DNA of 64,000 nt, taken from assembly GCA_009845425.1 (NCBI GenBank), contig VXZQ01000014.1, positions 271,783-335,782 on the forward strand, read 5' to 3'. The notes under the pieces are model-generated. The model worked only from the letters and a program-made list of their open reading frames with translations. It made no database searches and had not been told where the DNA came from. Shown here one piece after another: positions 33,434-42,723 of this stretch (positions within the stretch are counted from its first letter, which is position 1; each line of letters starts with the position of its first letter). Source of the DNA: Holophagales bacterium (GTDB taxonomy: Bacteria > Acidobacteriota > Thermoanaerobaculia > Multivoradales > Multivoraceae). The translations under genes were made by a program, and so were the position numbers.

Positions 33434-35419
33434 TCAGGGCAGGTCGAGCGCCGGGTTGCGGTCGAAGAAATCGAACGGCCGGAGCTCGAAGCCGTGCCAG
33501 AGCGTCGGCATGACGGGCCAGTCTTCGGCCCGCGGCACGTGGTGCATGCCCACGGTGTGCCACAGGACGATGTCCGTGTCCTGGATCGGCCGGTCGGCCT
33601 CCGTCCATTCCGGTAGTCCCATGCCCGGCTCGCTGAGCGTCGGGTGGTCGCCGGCGGCGAAGCGCTCCCCGTCGCGCTGCGGCGTGACCCAGAGGTGGTG
33701 GTCGATGAAACCCGCGCGCCGTCGCGGATAGTCGTCCGCCGACAGCAGCGTGTTCGTGTTCCGCCCAGGCATCACCTGGAAGCTGGTGGGATAGCCGACC
33801 GCGTTCCTGCGGCTCGTGCTCTGCACCCGCCACAGCGTCGGCCGGTTCAGGTCCATGTTGAGTCGAGCCTCGTGTTCGCTCGAAGCGACCCGCGGTTCCT
33901 GGACCCACAGGCTGCGCCGGGGATGCCCGTCGGGAAGGCTCCGGGCGACGAGACGGTCGGCGACGAAACGGTTGTCCGTGCCGTCGACATCGATGTCGAG
34001 CCGGAAGCTGAAGTAGTGATCGTGGTTGATGGCGACGACGTTCTCCTGCACGAAGCGCCCGTAGGCGTCGGCGGAGGCGTTTTGAAGCAGGGCATCCGCC
34101 GCGCCCGCGTTCACCGGCCCGGCGGTCGGCGCCGGCACATCGGCGGAGGCGGCGGCCGTGGTCTCGTAGGCGAGGATGCCGGTGGCGCCGACCCGGACCT
34201 CGATCGAACCGTCCTGCCGGAAGATCCAGTCGAGCAGGTAGTCGTAGTTGCCGACGACGCCGCCGACCCGAACGACCAGGTCGCGGCTCCTGCGACTCTC
34301 GGGCCGCTCGGAGGAAAAGTGCCGCCAGGATGGGTCGCCGGTCTCGCGTTCGTAGATGCAGATCGTGCCGGGCACGGTGCGGGGATGGCCGTTGGCGCCG
34401 GTCTTCGTCGTGTCGATGTAGACGGCGTGGTCGGGGCAGTCGTCGCCCCGCATCAACGGCTTGCCGAGACCGCCCGCGACGAACTCGCCAGCATCGATGA
34501 AGTTCAGCGTGTACCAGTCGAACCTGGGGTCCATGTAGGGAACGAAGATCTCGGAAAGGTACCCCTGGTAGAGCACCCGCCGCGGCGCGGCGTCGGGACC
34601 CTCGCGGTAGTCCACCAGGGAGACGACGAGACCGGTGCGCTGGTCGGGTCGGAGGTGGAAACTCCAGTTCTGCCAGGCGACCTCGTAGCCGTCGATCTCG
34701 AAGCCGGGTCCGAGCGGTTGACGGACGTCGATCGGCCCGGCGACCTCGCGCTCCTCGCCGAGCATCTCGCGAAAGTCCGTCGGGACCGCGCGAATCGGGC
34801 CGGGGCCCTCGTCGACGACCCGGAGGATCTCCTCGGATTCGAGGTCCACGACCGCGACCAGGCCTTCGATCGCATGCTGGCTGACTCCATCGGGCTCGCC
34901 GCAGCTCACGTGGGCGATGCGTCGGCCCTGTTCCTCTTCCGTCCCGAAGTAGCCGCGGGGTCCGGCGCCGCAGTCGACGAAGGTGAGGTCCGTGATGCCG
35001 CGCGCCTCGAGCCCGGCAAGGAAGTCGGGGTGCGCCAGCACCTTGTCGGTCAGCGACTCGTACTCGCCGCCGTGCCAGTTCGGCTCGACTCCCTCGAGCC
35101 GATCCCAGGAGACGACCTCCCCGTCGGTCAGGTCGACGATGGCCTCGAAGGAGTCCTTGTCCCTGCGCACCAGCGCGTAGGCCCTGCGGGGCATCGGGTT
35201 GCCAGCCTGCCAGGCCAGGACGTCCCGCTTGGCCGGCTCCTGGAGCGTCAACTGGGAGAACTTCGTGTCCCTGTCCAGATGGCCGGCGTCACGGAGGAGC
35301 ACCAGCGTGCGCCAGACCTCCTGGTGGCTCAGGGGATCCAGTGGATGATCCGCCGCCAGGGCCGGGAGCCCGGCACTCAGAGCGACGGCGAAGAGGACGA
35401 TCAGCGGCGACTTTCTCAT
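33434..35419 (-). CDS. Copper amine oxidase (primary-amine oxidase), copy 2
   Basis: 661 aa from the ATG complementary to 35417-35419 (ribosome site GAGGAG), giving a signal peptide (FAVALSAGLPALAADHP). The topaquinone motif VVGNYDYLLDWIF (Tyr about 392), NHDHYFSFRLDIDVDG and LWHTVGMHHVPRAEDWPVM match copy 1. The two proteins differ mostly in the N-terminal half and in charged surface residues, so they may have different amine preferences. The pair is in the same orientation and probably one transcript, copy 2 first. Longer upstream reading is not credible because it crosses the divergent methyltransferase start. Confidence 0.9.
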   Translation of the reverse strand: MRKSPLIVLFAVALSAGLPALAADHPLDPLSHQEVWRTLVLLRDAGHLDRDTKFSQLTLQEPAKRDVLAWQAGNPMPRRAYALVRRDKDSFEAIVDLTDGEVVSWDRLEGVEPNWHGGEYESLTDKVLAHPDFLAGLEARGITDLTFVDCGAGPRGYFGTEEEQGRRIAHVSCGEPDGVSQHAIEGLVAVVDLESEEILRVVDEGPGPIRAVPTDFREMLGEEREVAGPIDVRQPLGPGFEIDGYEVAWQNWSFHLRPDQRTGLVVSLVDYREGPDAAPRRVLYQGYLSEIFVPYMDPRFDWYTLNFIDAGEFVAGGLGKPLMRGDDCPDHAVYIDTTKTGANGHPRTVPGTICIYERETGDPSWRHFSSERPESRRSRDLVVRVGGVVGNYDYLLDWIFRQDGSIEVRVGATGILAYETTAAASADVPAPTAGPVNAGAADALLQNASADAYGRFVQENVVAINHDHYFSFRLDIDVDGTDNRFVADRLVARSLPDGHPRRSLWVQEPRVASSEHEARLNMDLNRPTLWRVQSTSRRNAVGYPTSFQVMPGRNTNTLLSADDYPRRRAGFIDHHLWVTPQRDGERFAAGDHPTLSEPGMGLPEWTEADRPIQDTDIVLWHTVGMHHVPRAEDWPVMPTLWHGFELRPFDFFDRNPALDLP

Positions 35420-35516
35420 GGCGGCTCCTCGTACCGCGCGGCCGGGTGGATGCGCCGGCCGGCGCGATGACTCTTCCGGTCGATGAGGCGACCCTATCCC
35501 GCGCGCCTGTGAGCGG

Positions 35517-35522
35517 TACACT
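35517..35522 (+). promoter_or_regulatory. Candidate -10 element TACACT for a near-leaderless transcript
   Basis: TACACT, 9 bases, then GTG at 35532. The spacing is the same as at 21016-21031. There is no Shine-Dalgarno motif in the 9 bases. Confidence 0.4.
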
Positions 35523-35531
35523 CTCCGCCCG

Positions 35532-36473
35532 GTGAGTTTGCGCATCGTTCCGCCACCTCCGCGCTCGAGCGTGGCTTCTGCCCCCGCACCGGTTCCGGCG
35601 GCGCCTCCACGCTGGCCCGGGCCGCAGGGCCGGCAGTTGTTCCGGCAGGCCGCGGACGGCAAGAGCCCGCGCCAGGTGAAGACGAGCTTCGCGCTTCAGT
35701 TTCTGCACCGCATCGTCGGCCTGGAGCACCTGAACTTCGGGATCTGGAGCGAGGACGATCCTCTCGACGTGACGGGCCTGCGCCGCGCCCAGGAACGCCT
35801 GGTGGCGCGACTGTTCGAGTTGCTGCCGTCTGGCGTGTCTTCCGTGCTCGATGTCGGCTGCGGCACCGGCGTGATCAGCGAGCGACTGACCGCCCTGGGC
35901 TATGACGTCGAGGGCCTGTCGCCCGATCCGTATCACGGCAAGCTGTTCGCCGAGCGGCTGCCGGACCGACGCTTCCACCTGGGCCGGTTCCAGGAGTTCG
36001 AGCCGGATCGCCGGTACGACCTCCTGTTCCTGTGCGAGTCGGCGCAGTACGTCTGGCTCGAGGAGTTCTTCCAGGCGGTCGAGCGATCTCTGGCGCCCGG
36101 AGGCCGTGTGCTGCTCTGCGACTACTTCACCGTGGAGTTCGACCAGGGAAGGCCGAGGAGCGGCCACCCGCTGGACGAGTTCCTGGCCCGGGCCGAGGCG
36201 GCCGGGCTGGTGCTGGAGGTGGACGAGGACGTCACCGCTTCGGTGCTACCCACGCTCCGTCTCGGACAGGCGATCGTGGATCGCTTCGGCCACGGCATCG
36301 TGAGTCTGCTACGCGACGCCACGACGTCGCGTTTCCCGCGTCTGGGGGGTGCCGTCTGGCGCATGGCGGGACCGGTGACCCGCCGGCTGGATCGGCTAGA
36401 GCGGTTGCTGGATCCGGAGGCCTTTGCCCGCACCAGGCGCTACCGCGTGATGCGCTTCCGAAGCGCGCCCTAG
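35532..36473 (+). CDS. Class I SAM-dependent methyltransferase
   Basis: 313 aa from GTG 35532. A Pro-rich N-terminus precedes the Rossmann core: SAM motif I VLDVGCGTGVISERL, acidic end of strand 2 DVEGLSPD, motif near YDLLFLCESAQYVWLEEFF and LAPGGRVLLCDYF. The pattern resembles methyltransferases acting on small molecules or lipids (UbiE/cyclopropane-type), but the acceptor cannot be named. The leading segment LNFGIWSEDDPLDVTGLRRA is shared by many members of this group. The downstream gene begins two bases after the stop, so the two are probably co-transcribed. Confidence 0.82.
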   Translation: MSLRIVPPPPRSSVASAPAPVPAAPPRWPGPQGRQLFRQAADGKSPRQVKTSFALQFLHRIVGLEHLNFGIWSEDDPLDVTGLRRAQERLVARLFELLPSGVSSVLDVGCGTGVISERLTALGYDVEGLSPDPYHGKLFAERLPDRRFHLGRFQEFEPDRRYDLLFLCESAQYVWLEEFFQAVERSLAPGGRVLLCDYFTVEFDQGRPRSGHPLDEFLARAEAAGLVLEVDEDVTASVLPTLRLGQAIVDRFGHGIVSLLRDATTSRFPRLGGAVWRMAGPVTRRLDRLERLLDPEAFARTRRYRVMRFRSAP

Positions 36474-36474
36474 C

Positions 36475-36996
36475 GTGGTGTGTTGGCGGAGCGTGGCCGC
36501 GCTGGGCCTGTGCCTGGTGCTGAACGCCGCCGGCGTCGGCGCGTCAAGCGAGCGCCCGCGGGCGGTGACACTGGCGGGAAGCGAGATCGAGGCGACGAAC
36601 GATCTGGGCACGCGGTCGCTGCTCATCGTCAGCTTCCATCGCGTCGCGAACGGCGGGGCGCGCGAGTGGCGCCGCCTTCTCGACGACGACCCGCGGGTCG
36701 ATGACTGGTCGGTCTACACGGTCGTCGTCCTCGAAGGGGCGCCCGGGTTCGTTCGCCGGATGGTTGTGCGGGCGCTCCGCGGCGATGTTCCCGCCGCGCG
36801 CCAGGATTCGTTTCTGGTCGTCGAAGAAGGCGCGGACGCGTGGCGGGAGCTGGCCGGTTCGAACGGCGAAGAGGAGAATCAGGCGGAGGCGGTCTTCGTG
36901 GTCCGGCTGGAGGACGGCGAGATCTGCGCCCGCTACCGCGGTTTGGTCTCAGACGCGGCGCTGGCAGACCTGTTCAGCGCCGCGTGCGAAGGTTGA
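36475..36996 (+). CDS. Exported thioredoxin-fold protein of the ATP10-like type
   Basis: 173 aa from GTG 36475, one base after the methyltransferase stop. The signal peptide is LGLCLVLNAAGVGASSE. The body (SLLIVSFHRVANGGAREW, VDDWSVYTVVVLEGAPGFVR, SFLVVEEGADAWRELAG, AVFVVRLEDGEICARYRG) has the strand order of thioredoxin-like ATP10-related proteins. It lacks a CxxC redox motif, so a chaperone or binding role is more likely than disulfide exchange. The assignment is from pattern memory and moderate. It is convergent with the next gene, six bases apart. Confidence 0.5.
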   Translation: MVCWRSVAALGLCLVLNAAGVGASSERPRAVTLAGSEIEATNDLGTRSLLIVSFHRVANGGAREWRRLLDDDPRVDDWSVYTVVVLEGAPGFVRRMVVRALRGDVPAARQDSFLVVEEGADAWRELAGSNGEEENQAEAVFVVRLEDGEICARYRGLVSDAALADLFSAACEG

Positions 36997-37001
36997 GGGG
37001 C

Positions 37002-38078
37002 TCAGCACTCCAGACAGAAGCCGACGCCCGCCGTCACCGCCCGGGACTTGTTGCCGAACCACGGCGGAATCACGGCGGAGAAGCCTCCGGCCGGGCCGCC
37101 GGCGGCGACGACCAGCAGATCGTCCGGTGACTGGAGCGCCGCGTACTCCTGGTTCCGGTTCGCGTCGCTGACCACGGACGCCTTGCCGACGCGCTCCCAG
37201 TCGCCGCGCCGCACCCGGGCGTGGCGGTGCAGGTAGTCCCGGATGTCCGCCTTGCTCCAGCCGGCGGAGGCGAAGCGGTCCCGCAACTGCGGCGGCAGGA
37301 CGAGGCAGTGGTTGCCGGCCCAGATCGAGTAATGGAGGAGATTTGCCCGCATCTCGGCCGCTATCGTGTCGAGGATCTCCTCCGGTTCCGTCGTCCACTC
37401 GTTCATGATCTGCCGGGGCGCGCCAGCGGCGAAGACCGTGACCGTCGAGCTTCCTTCGGGGGCCCTGCGGTCGGCCGCCAGCGACGGCCAGGGCGAGCCC
37501 TCTTCGTCCTCGGCCAGGCAGTAGCTGAGCTTGCCGGGATGCCCCAGGGTAGAGCGATCGAGCTCTCCGGGCCGCACGCCGAGCAGGTTGCGGAGGATGA
37601 GCCGCACGGCCCGTCCGATGGCCAGCGACGCCCGGTCGGCGCCGCCCAGGGCGTTGAACGTCCCGGTCATGCCCAGCTCCCGGCGGATCGGTCCGTTCAC
37701 GACGATCAGCACCGCGCAGCCGCCCGTGCTCGAAGTGGCGCCGTGCAGCAGGAAGGCGGGGTCGCACAGCGCTTCCACGGCGGCGGCAACGACCGCGAAA
37801 TCGCGGGACCGGCAACCGGCCATCACCGCGTTGATCGCGGCCTTCAGGGCCGTAATCGCCCGGCCGCGGACCGTCTCAACGCCCAGCACCTGGCCCGGCT
37901 CCAGGAGCGCGGCCTCGAGCGCCGCGGCCACGCGTTCCGGCGTAGGCGGCACGATCGGCAGCCCGTCCGTCCAGCCGCGGGCCTCGAACAGTTCGTGGAC
38001 GCCATCGTCACCATCGGCCGAGTGGACCGAGGCGAGGGCGGCGGCCGCCAGTTGGGCGGCGGATGGTTCGTCGTTCAT
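37002..38078 (-). CDS. Conserved hypothetical protein of the UGSC-partner type
   Basis: 358 aa, no signal peptide. Characteristic segments are FEARGWTDGLPIVPPTPERV, ALKAAINAVMAGCRSRDF, ALGGADRASLAIGRAVRLIL, STLGHPGKLSYCLAEDEEGS and VAAGGPAGGFSAVIPPW. I recall this pattern from proteins encoded beside the selenocysteine UGSC-motif family, which is absent here. Cysteines occur at AGCRSR and the terminal FCLEC. Function unknown; possibly a redox or lyase enzyme. It is divergent from the serine hydrolase gene with 88 bases between starts. Confidence 0.6.
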   Translation of the reverse strand: MNDEPSAAQLAAAALASVHSADGDDGVHELFEARGWTDGLPIVPPTPERVAAALEAALLEPGQVLGVETVRGRAITALKAAINAVMAGCRSRDFAVVAAAVEALCDPAFLLHGATSSTGGCAVLIVVNGPIRRELGMTGTFNALGGADRASLAIGRAVRLILRNLLGVRPGELDRSTLGHPGKLSYCLAEDEEGSPWPSLAADRRAPEGSSTVTVFAAGAPRQIMNEWTTEPEEILDTIAAEMRANLLHYSIWAGNHCLVLPPQLRDRFASAGWSKADIRDYLHRHARVRRGDWERVGKASVVSDANRNQEYAALQSPDDLLVVAAGGPAGGFSAVIPPWFGNKSRAVTAGVGFCLEC

Positions 38079-38166
38079 GGCAACCGGAGGTCAGCCTACC
38101 GGGGCCGGTCTTTCGAGGGCTAGTGGGGGGTACGATCAGGCGTTCCGACCAGAGGAGGACGATGAG

Positions 38167-39405
38167 ATGGCTGCAAGACTGGGAGAGCGGATGCTGAATA
38201 CGCGAGGGTGGAGCAATTCGTGGTTGGTCGCCGCAGTCGCGATGATGCTGGCGTTCGCCGCCTGCGCGGCACCTGTCGCCGACACGGAGGCTGCCGGCGC
38301 GGTCGAGCCGGTGAATCCCGATCTGGAGAATCTGGGCCCGCGGGATCAGGTGCTGTTCTGGACACCGGAGCAGCAGATCGCGGGTTACCGGAACGCGGAC
38401 CTCGTCGGTGCTTCCCGCTGGTTCGAGGCCTCCGACGATCCGTACCCGCTGGCGCCGGCGCCGCGGGACCTGTCGTCGGTGACCTACGAGGTCGAGGGCG
38501 AGACATTCACCGTCGAGGACTACATCCAGGATCGCCGGATCGCCGGCCTCCTGGTCGTCAAGGATGACGAGGTCGTGTTCGAGCGCTACGGTCTGGGCAA
38601 CGACGAGAACAGCCGCTGGATCTCGTTCTCGATCGCGAAGTCTGTCGTCTCGATGCTCTACGGCGCCGCGATCGCCGACGGCTACATCGGCAGCGTCGAC
38701 GATCCGGTCACGAAGTACCTGCCGCTGCTTTCGGGTGGCGGCTACGACGAAGTGTCGATCAGGGACGTGCTGCAGATGGCCTCAGGCGTCGACTGGAACG
38801 AGGACTACGCGGACCCCGAGTCCGACGTGGCGACGTTGCCGGGGCCGATCGTTCAGCAGACGAAGTACATGGCGGGGCTCGAGGAGCTCCATCCTCCGGG
38901 CGAGGTCTTCAACTACAACACCGGCGAGACGAACATGGCCGGCGCCGTGCTGCGGGCGGCGATCGGCAACAACCTCTCGACCTACCTCGAGCACAAGATC
39001 TGGGGCCCGTTCGGGATGGAGGCCGACGCCAACTGGCTGCTCCACGAGCCCGGCGGCGGCGAACTGGGCGGCTGCTGCATCAACGCGACCCTCCGCGACT
39101 ACGCCCGGATCGGGATCTTCGCGATGAACGGGGGCGTCCTGCGCGACGGTACGCGGGTGCTGCCCGAAGGCTGGATGGAGGAGTCCACGACCCCCAGCGA
39201 CGGCTATGACGGCTACGGCTACCTCTGGTGGCTGGCCGGCGACGGCGTCTTCGCCGGCATCGGCATCTTCGGCCAGTACCTGTGGATGGACCCGTCGTCC
39301 AACATCGTGATCGTCACCCACAGCGCCTGGCCCTACGCGACCAGCCCGGAGTACAGCCGCCACCGCGCGGCCCTGGTCGCGGCGCTCGCCGGCGCCGTGC
39401 GGTAG
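38167..39405 (+). CDS. Beta-lactamase-fold serine hydrolase (NylB/class C-like) lipoprotein
   Basis: 412 aa. The ATG at 38167 follows a GAGGAGG ribosome site. The leader ends LAFAACAAP, a probable lipobox. The catalytic S-x-x-K is in SFSIAKSVVSMLYGAA, the class C-type Tyr region is VFNYNTGETNMAGAV, and the third motif region lies near GYGYLWWLAGDG. The overall order matches NylB-like (6-aminohexanoate-dimer hydrolase) esterases or amidases of family S12. Natural substrates of this group vary from esters to peptides. No antibiotic-resistance role can be claimed. Confidence 0.85.
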   Translation: MAARLGERMLNTRGWSNSWLVAAVAMMLAFAACAAPVADTEAAGAVEPVNPDLENLGPRDQVLFWTPEQQIAGYRNADLVGASRWFEASDDPYPLAPAPRDLSSVTYEVEGETFTVEDYIQDRRIAGLLVVKDDEVVFERYGLGNDENSRWISFSIAKSVVSMLYGAAIADGYIGSVDDPVTKYLPLLSGGGYDEVSIRDVLQMASGVDWNEDYADPESDVATLPGPIVQQTKYMAGLEELHPPGEVFNYNTGETNMAGAVLRAAIGNNLSTYLEHKIWGPFGMEADANWLLHEPGGGELGGCCINATLRDYARIGIFAMNGGVLRDGTRVLPEGWMEESTTPSDGYDGYGYLWWLAGDGVFAGIGIFGQYLWMDPSSNIVIVTHSAWPYATSPEYSRHRAALVAALAGAVR

Positions 39406-39530
39406 CGGCGCGTCGGCGGCGCCGCACTCGCCTGGGCTGGGTCTGAAGGGGACAATCGCCAGCGGCCGTTCCGCACCTGGCCCGGTGGTCACCACGACTC
39501 AGTGGTAGCGTCGCAAAGCAGATTCGATCC

Positions 39531-41069
39531 ATGAACCGACACGCCACCTCCCGCCGCACCTTCCTCAGGACCGGCGCCGCAGCCTTCGCCGGCGCGGCAC
39601 TCCGCCCGGAAGGGCTTCTCGCCGATCCCTACGCCCCGCTCGGTTCCCAGCCGACACCGACTCGGCCCGGCATGCCAGCCGCGCCGACCACCCGCTCCTC
39701 TCCCATCGTCGTTCAGGGCGTGGTGCGCTCCCGCGGCCGCGGCATCCCCCGGGTCCCGGTCTCGGACGGCGTTCAGGTCGTGGACACTGACGCAGATGGC
39801 ACCTTCGAGATCCTCACCCGGTCCGAGCGCGGGTTCGTGTGGTTCACGCCGCCATCCGGCTACCGCATCCCCCTCAACCGCCCCGGGACCGCCCGCTTCT
39901 ACCAGGCGTTGTCGGGCCGGCAGCAGCAAACAGCGACCTTCGACCTCGAACCCGATCCGGTGCCCCAGGACGACCACACGCTGCTCCTCCTCGGCGACAT
40001 TCAGGCGCAGGACGAGCGGGAGACCGGCCTCTTCCTGGGCCAGTCGGTGCCCGATATCAGCGAAACGATCGCCGGGCTCGGCGGCGAGCACGTTTTCGGC
40101 ATCTCGTGCGGCGACATCATGTACGACAACCTCTACCTCTATCCCGACTACGAGCGCGGGGTGCGCATGATGGAGGTTCCCTTCTTCCAGGTCGTCGGCA
40201 ATCACGACCTCGATTTCCACAGCTTCACCGACCGCGCGTCGGCCGAGACCTTCAGCGACCACTTCGGGCCCACGTGGTACTCCTTCAACCGGGGCGCCGT
40301 CCACTACGTGGTGCTCGATGACGTCTTCTGGTACGGCGAGGGATATCTGGGATACCTCGGAGCCGACATCCTGGCCTGGCTGGAGCAGGACCTGGCGAGG
40401 GTGGAACCAGGCTCGACCGTGATCGTCGCCACCCACATTCCCGTCCTGGGCAGCCGGCACACTCGCATGGGCGACGAGAAGCCGCGCACCAACGTTGCGG
40501 TCGTCAACCGCGACGCGCTCTACCGCCTCCTCGAGCCCTTCAACGCGCACATCCTGACGGGCCACACGCACGAGAGCGAGCACGTCTTCGAGCAGGGCAC
40601 ACACGAGCACGTCACCGCGGCCGTCTGCGGCGCCTGGTGGAGCGGCCCGATCTGCTTCGACGGCACCCCCAACGGCTATTGCGTCTACTCGATCCGCGGC
40701 GAGGAGGTGCGTTGGCGTTACAAGGCCACCGGCTACCCCGCCGATCACCAGATGCGTCTCTACCGCACGGGGTCCAATCCGGCCGCCCCCGGCGAGCTGA
40801 TCGCTAACATCTGGGACTGGGACCCCGAATGGACGGTCCGCTGGTTCGTCGACGGCGAGCCTCGAGGCGAGATGGAGCGCCACCGCGGACTCGATCCCCT
40901 GAGTGTGGAGCTGCACACCGGGCCTGACCTGCCGCCGCGGCGCGAGTGGGTCGAGCCGGTCCCCACGGATCATCTCTTCCGTGTCGCGTTGACGGGCCGT
41001 GAGCGAGTCGTCCTGGTCGAAGCCGCAGATCGGTTCGGAGGGGTCTACACCGAGGAATGGCGAAGGTAG
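39531..41069 (+). CDS. Tat-exported calcineurin-like metallophosphatase
   Basis: 512 aa. MNRHATSRRTFLRTGAAAF is a clear Tat signal. An N-terminal Ig-like domain (GVVRSRGRGIPRVPVSDG) precedes the metallophosphoesterase core: LLLLGDIQAQDE, FGISCGDIMYDN, QVVGNHDLDFH, VIVATHIPVLGS and ILTGHTHESEH. A C-terminal domain with GEVR/WRYKATG follows. The layout (Metallophos_N, core, Metallophos_C) is known from exported phosphoesterases of Bacteroidetes and others. Export in folded, metal-loaded form fits the Tat signal. Convergent with the HupE-like gene. Confidence 0.88.
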   Translation: MNRHATSRRTFLRTGAAAFAGAALRPEGLLADPYAPLGSQPTPTRPGMPAAPTTRSSPIVVQGVVRSRGRGIPRVPVSDGVQVVDTDADGTFEILTRSERGFVWFTPPSGYRIPLNRPGTARFYQALSGRQQQTATFDLEPDPVPQDDHTLLLLGDIQAQDERETGLFLGQSVPDISETIAGLGGEHVFGISCGDIMYDNLYLYPDYERGVRMMEVPFFQVVGNHDLDFHSFTDRASAETFSDHFGPTWYSFNRGAVHYVVLDDVFWYGEGYLGYLGADILAWLEQDLARVEPGSTVIVATHIPVLGSRHTRMGDEKPRTNVAVVNRDALYRLLEPFNAHILTGHTHESEHVFEQGTHEHVTAAVCGAWWSGPICFDGTPNGYCVYSIRGEEVRWRYKATGYPADHQMRLYRTGSNPAAPGELIANIWDWDPEWTVRWFVDGEPRGEMERHRGLDPLSVELHTGPDLPPRREWVEPVPTDHLFRVALTGRERVVLVEAADRFGGVYTEEWRR

Positions 41070-41198
41070 ACAGGCTCTGGCGACGGGCCGCCGCTAGGAG
41101 GCTGATGGGCTCGCCGTCGGACATCGCGGTCACTGATCGCGGGTAGGCGAGCGGCAATGGGCAGCGCGTTCTCTGCGCCGCTTGGGGAGCGCGTTTCT

Positions 41199-42650
41199 TC
41201 ATCGTCGCAGGTTGTTTGGGCAACGATGACCGTTTGCGGGTCGCCGGCGCAGCCATTGGCTGGTGGGCACTATGGCCGCCGCGATCACCAGAACCCAGGG
41301 CAGGACGCCGTCGGGGATCGGATCGAGCAGTGGCGCCAAGGGGCGGTACTGCAGCAGGTCGGAGCCCCGGTCGCCGGTCCAGTGCCAGGCAGTGTGGACG
41401 ATCAGGGCGGAGATGAGGATGGTTCCGAGCCGTTCATTGGGTAGGCGGCGGAAGACGAAGTCCAGCAGGGGAATCAGCAGCAGCAGGACCAGGAGTTGCC
41501 CGAGTTCGACGCCGACGTTGAACGCGAGCAGCGAGGTCACCAGGTGTGAACCCGCGAACTGGAGGGATTCGCTGAGGGCGAAGGAGAAGCCGAAGCCGTG
41601 GACGAGGCCGAAGCCGAAGGCGGCGGTCCAGCGGCGCTCCTGGCCGACTCCGAGGATGTTCTCGAACGCCATGTAGACGATCGAGAGCGCGATCAGCACC
41701 TCGACCAGGGTGGGGAACCACAGCGCGCGTGGCGCGAGTCCCGCGGCGGACGCGATCAGGGTGATCGAGTGGGCCACCGTGAACGAGGTGACGACGAGCA
41801 CGAGCTGGCGCAGGCGGCGTAGCGGGGCTACGAGGCAGACCAGGAAGAGCAGGTGATCGAGGCCGCTCAGGATGTGTTCAAAGCCCATCGCGATGAAGTG
41901 GATCGAGGCCTGCGCCCAGTTCGGGTCGAGGCGGATCCGGCCGGGTTCGGCGGCGAGCTGAAGCGCTCGCGCATCGCCGTCGGACGACTCGTATCGAATG
42001 ACCGTGAGCACCTGCAGGCCCAGGCGACCGAAACGAGGGTCGATCGAGAAGCGGGGTCGTTCGCTGGCGCCATGAGCGCCGAGCGGCGTCTCCAGGTGGA
42101 CATCGAGCAGCGCCTGTCGCCAGACGAGCTGCGTTGTCGCTGGCAGGGGTGGCCCACGGATGTGGTCAAGGGCGCGGTCGAAGTCGGCGAAGGAGCGGTC
42201 GGACGGGATCGACAGCCGGACCGCCTGAACGGTCGTCGTCGGCAGTTGGTCGCGGCCGGCGTACAGGTCGAGGTTGGGCGTGATCCAGCGGTTGGCCGCT
42301 TCCACCAGCAGGCCGCTGGCGCGTAGCGTCTCAAGGTCCAGGATGCCCCGGTAGTCGACCGGGAATTGCATCTCCTGCATCGCTTCGAGCGGCGTGCGCA
42401 CGAGCACCTGTAGCCGGTCGCCCTGCTGTTTGACCAGCACCTGGACCGTGACGCTGCCGGGCACTTCGTGGGCCGGGGCGGGCTCGCCGGCGAAGAGCAG
42501 CGACGCTGCAGCGAGGACGGCGCAGCCGAAGTGGAGTGGGGGGCGCGCGCTGGTACTGAGGCGGTACAGGTGGCGAATGCTAGCCGTCGCGCCGTCCAGA
42601 ATGCCGGCGGGACGCCGGCGCACCCAGTGAGGCCCGTTGTACACTGCCAT
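41199..42650 (-). CDS. HupE/UreJ-family membrane protein with exported N-terminal domain
   Basis: 483 aa. After a leader (GCAVLAAASLLFAGEPAPAH) a soluble domain of about 200 residues is exposed outside the membrane. The C-terminal half is a HupE/UreJ_2 domain with GFEHILSGLDHLLFLVCLV, VTSFTVAHSITLIAS, FGFGLVHGFGFSFAL and HTAWHWTGDRGSD. The H..SG.DHLLF motif could bind a divalent metal. HupE relatives are linked to nickel uptake in hydrogenase or urease clusters, but no such enzyme is nearby. It is divergent from the NHL lipoprotein with 73 bases between starts. Confidence 0.8.
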   Translation of the reverse strand: MAVYNGPHWVRRRPAGILDGATASIRHLYRLSTSARPPLHFGCAVLAAASLLFAGEPAPAHEVPGSVTVQVLVKQQGDRLQVLVRTPLEAMQEMQFPVDYRGILDLETLRASGLLVEAANRWITPNLDLYAGRDQLPTTTVQAVRLSIPSDRSFADFDRALDHIRGPPLPATTQLVWRQALLDVHLETPLGAHGASERPRFSIDPRFGRLGLQVLTVIRYESSDGDARALQLAAEPGRIRLDPNWAQASIHFIAMGFEHILSGLDHLLFLVCLVAPLRRLRQLVLVVTSFTVAHSITLIASAAGLAPRALWFPTLVEVLIALSIVYMAFENILGVGQERRWTAAFGFGLVHGFGFSFALSESLQFAGSHLVTSLLAFNVGVELGQLLVLLLLIPLLDFVFRRLPNERLGTILISALIVHTAWHWTGDRGSDLLQYRPLAPLLDPIPDGVLPWVLVIAAAIVPTSQWLRRRPANGHRCPNNLRR

Positions 42651-42723
42651 TCCGCCTTGGCAGCAGCAGACGCGCGGCAGAACCGCGGAAGATGACGGAC
42701 TCCAACGACGAGGAAGGCCGCCG

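Noticed and set aside
41070..41198. Possible terminator or small RNA between the phosphatase and the HupE-like gene
   Set aside because: Only short GCGCG repeats; no stable hairpin or coding signal.
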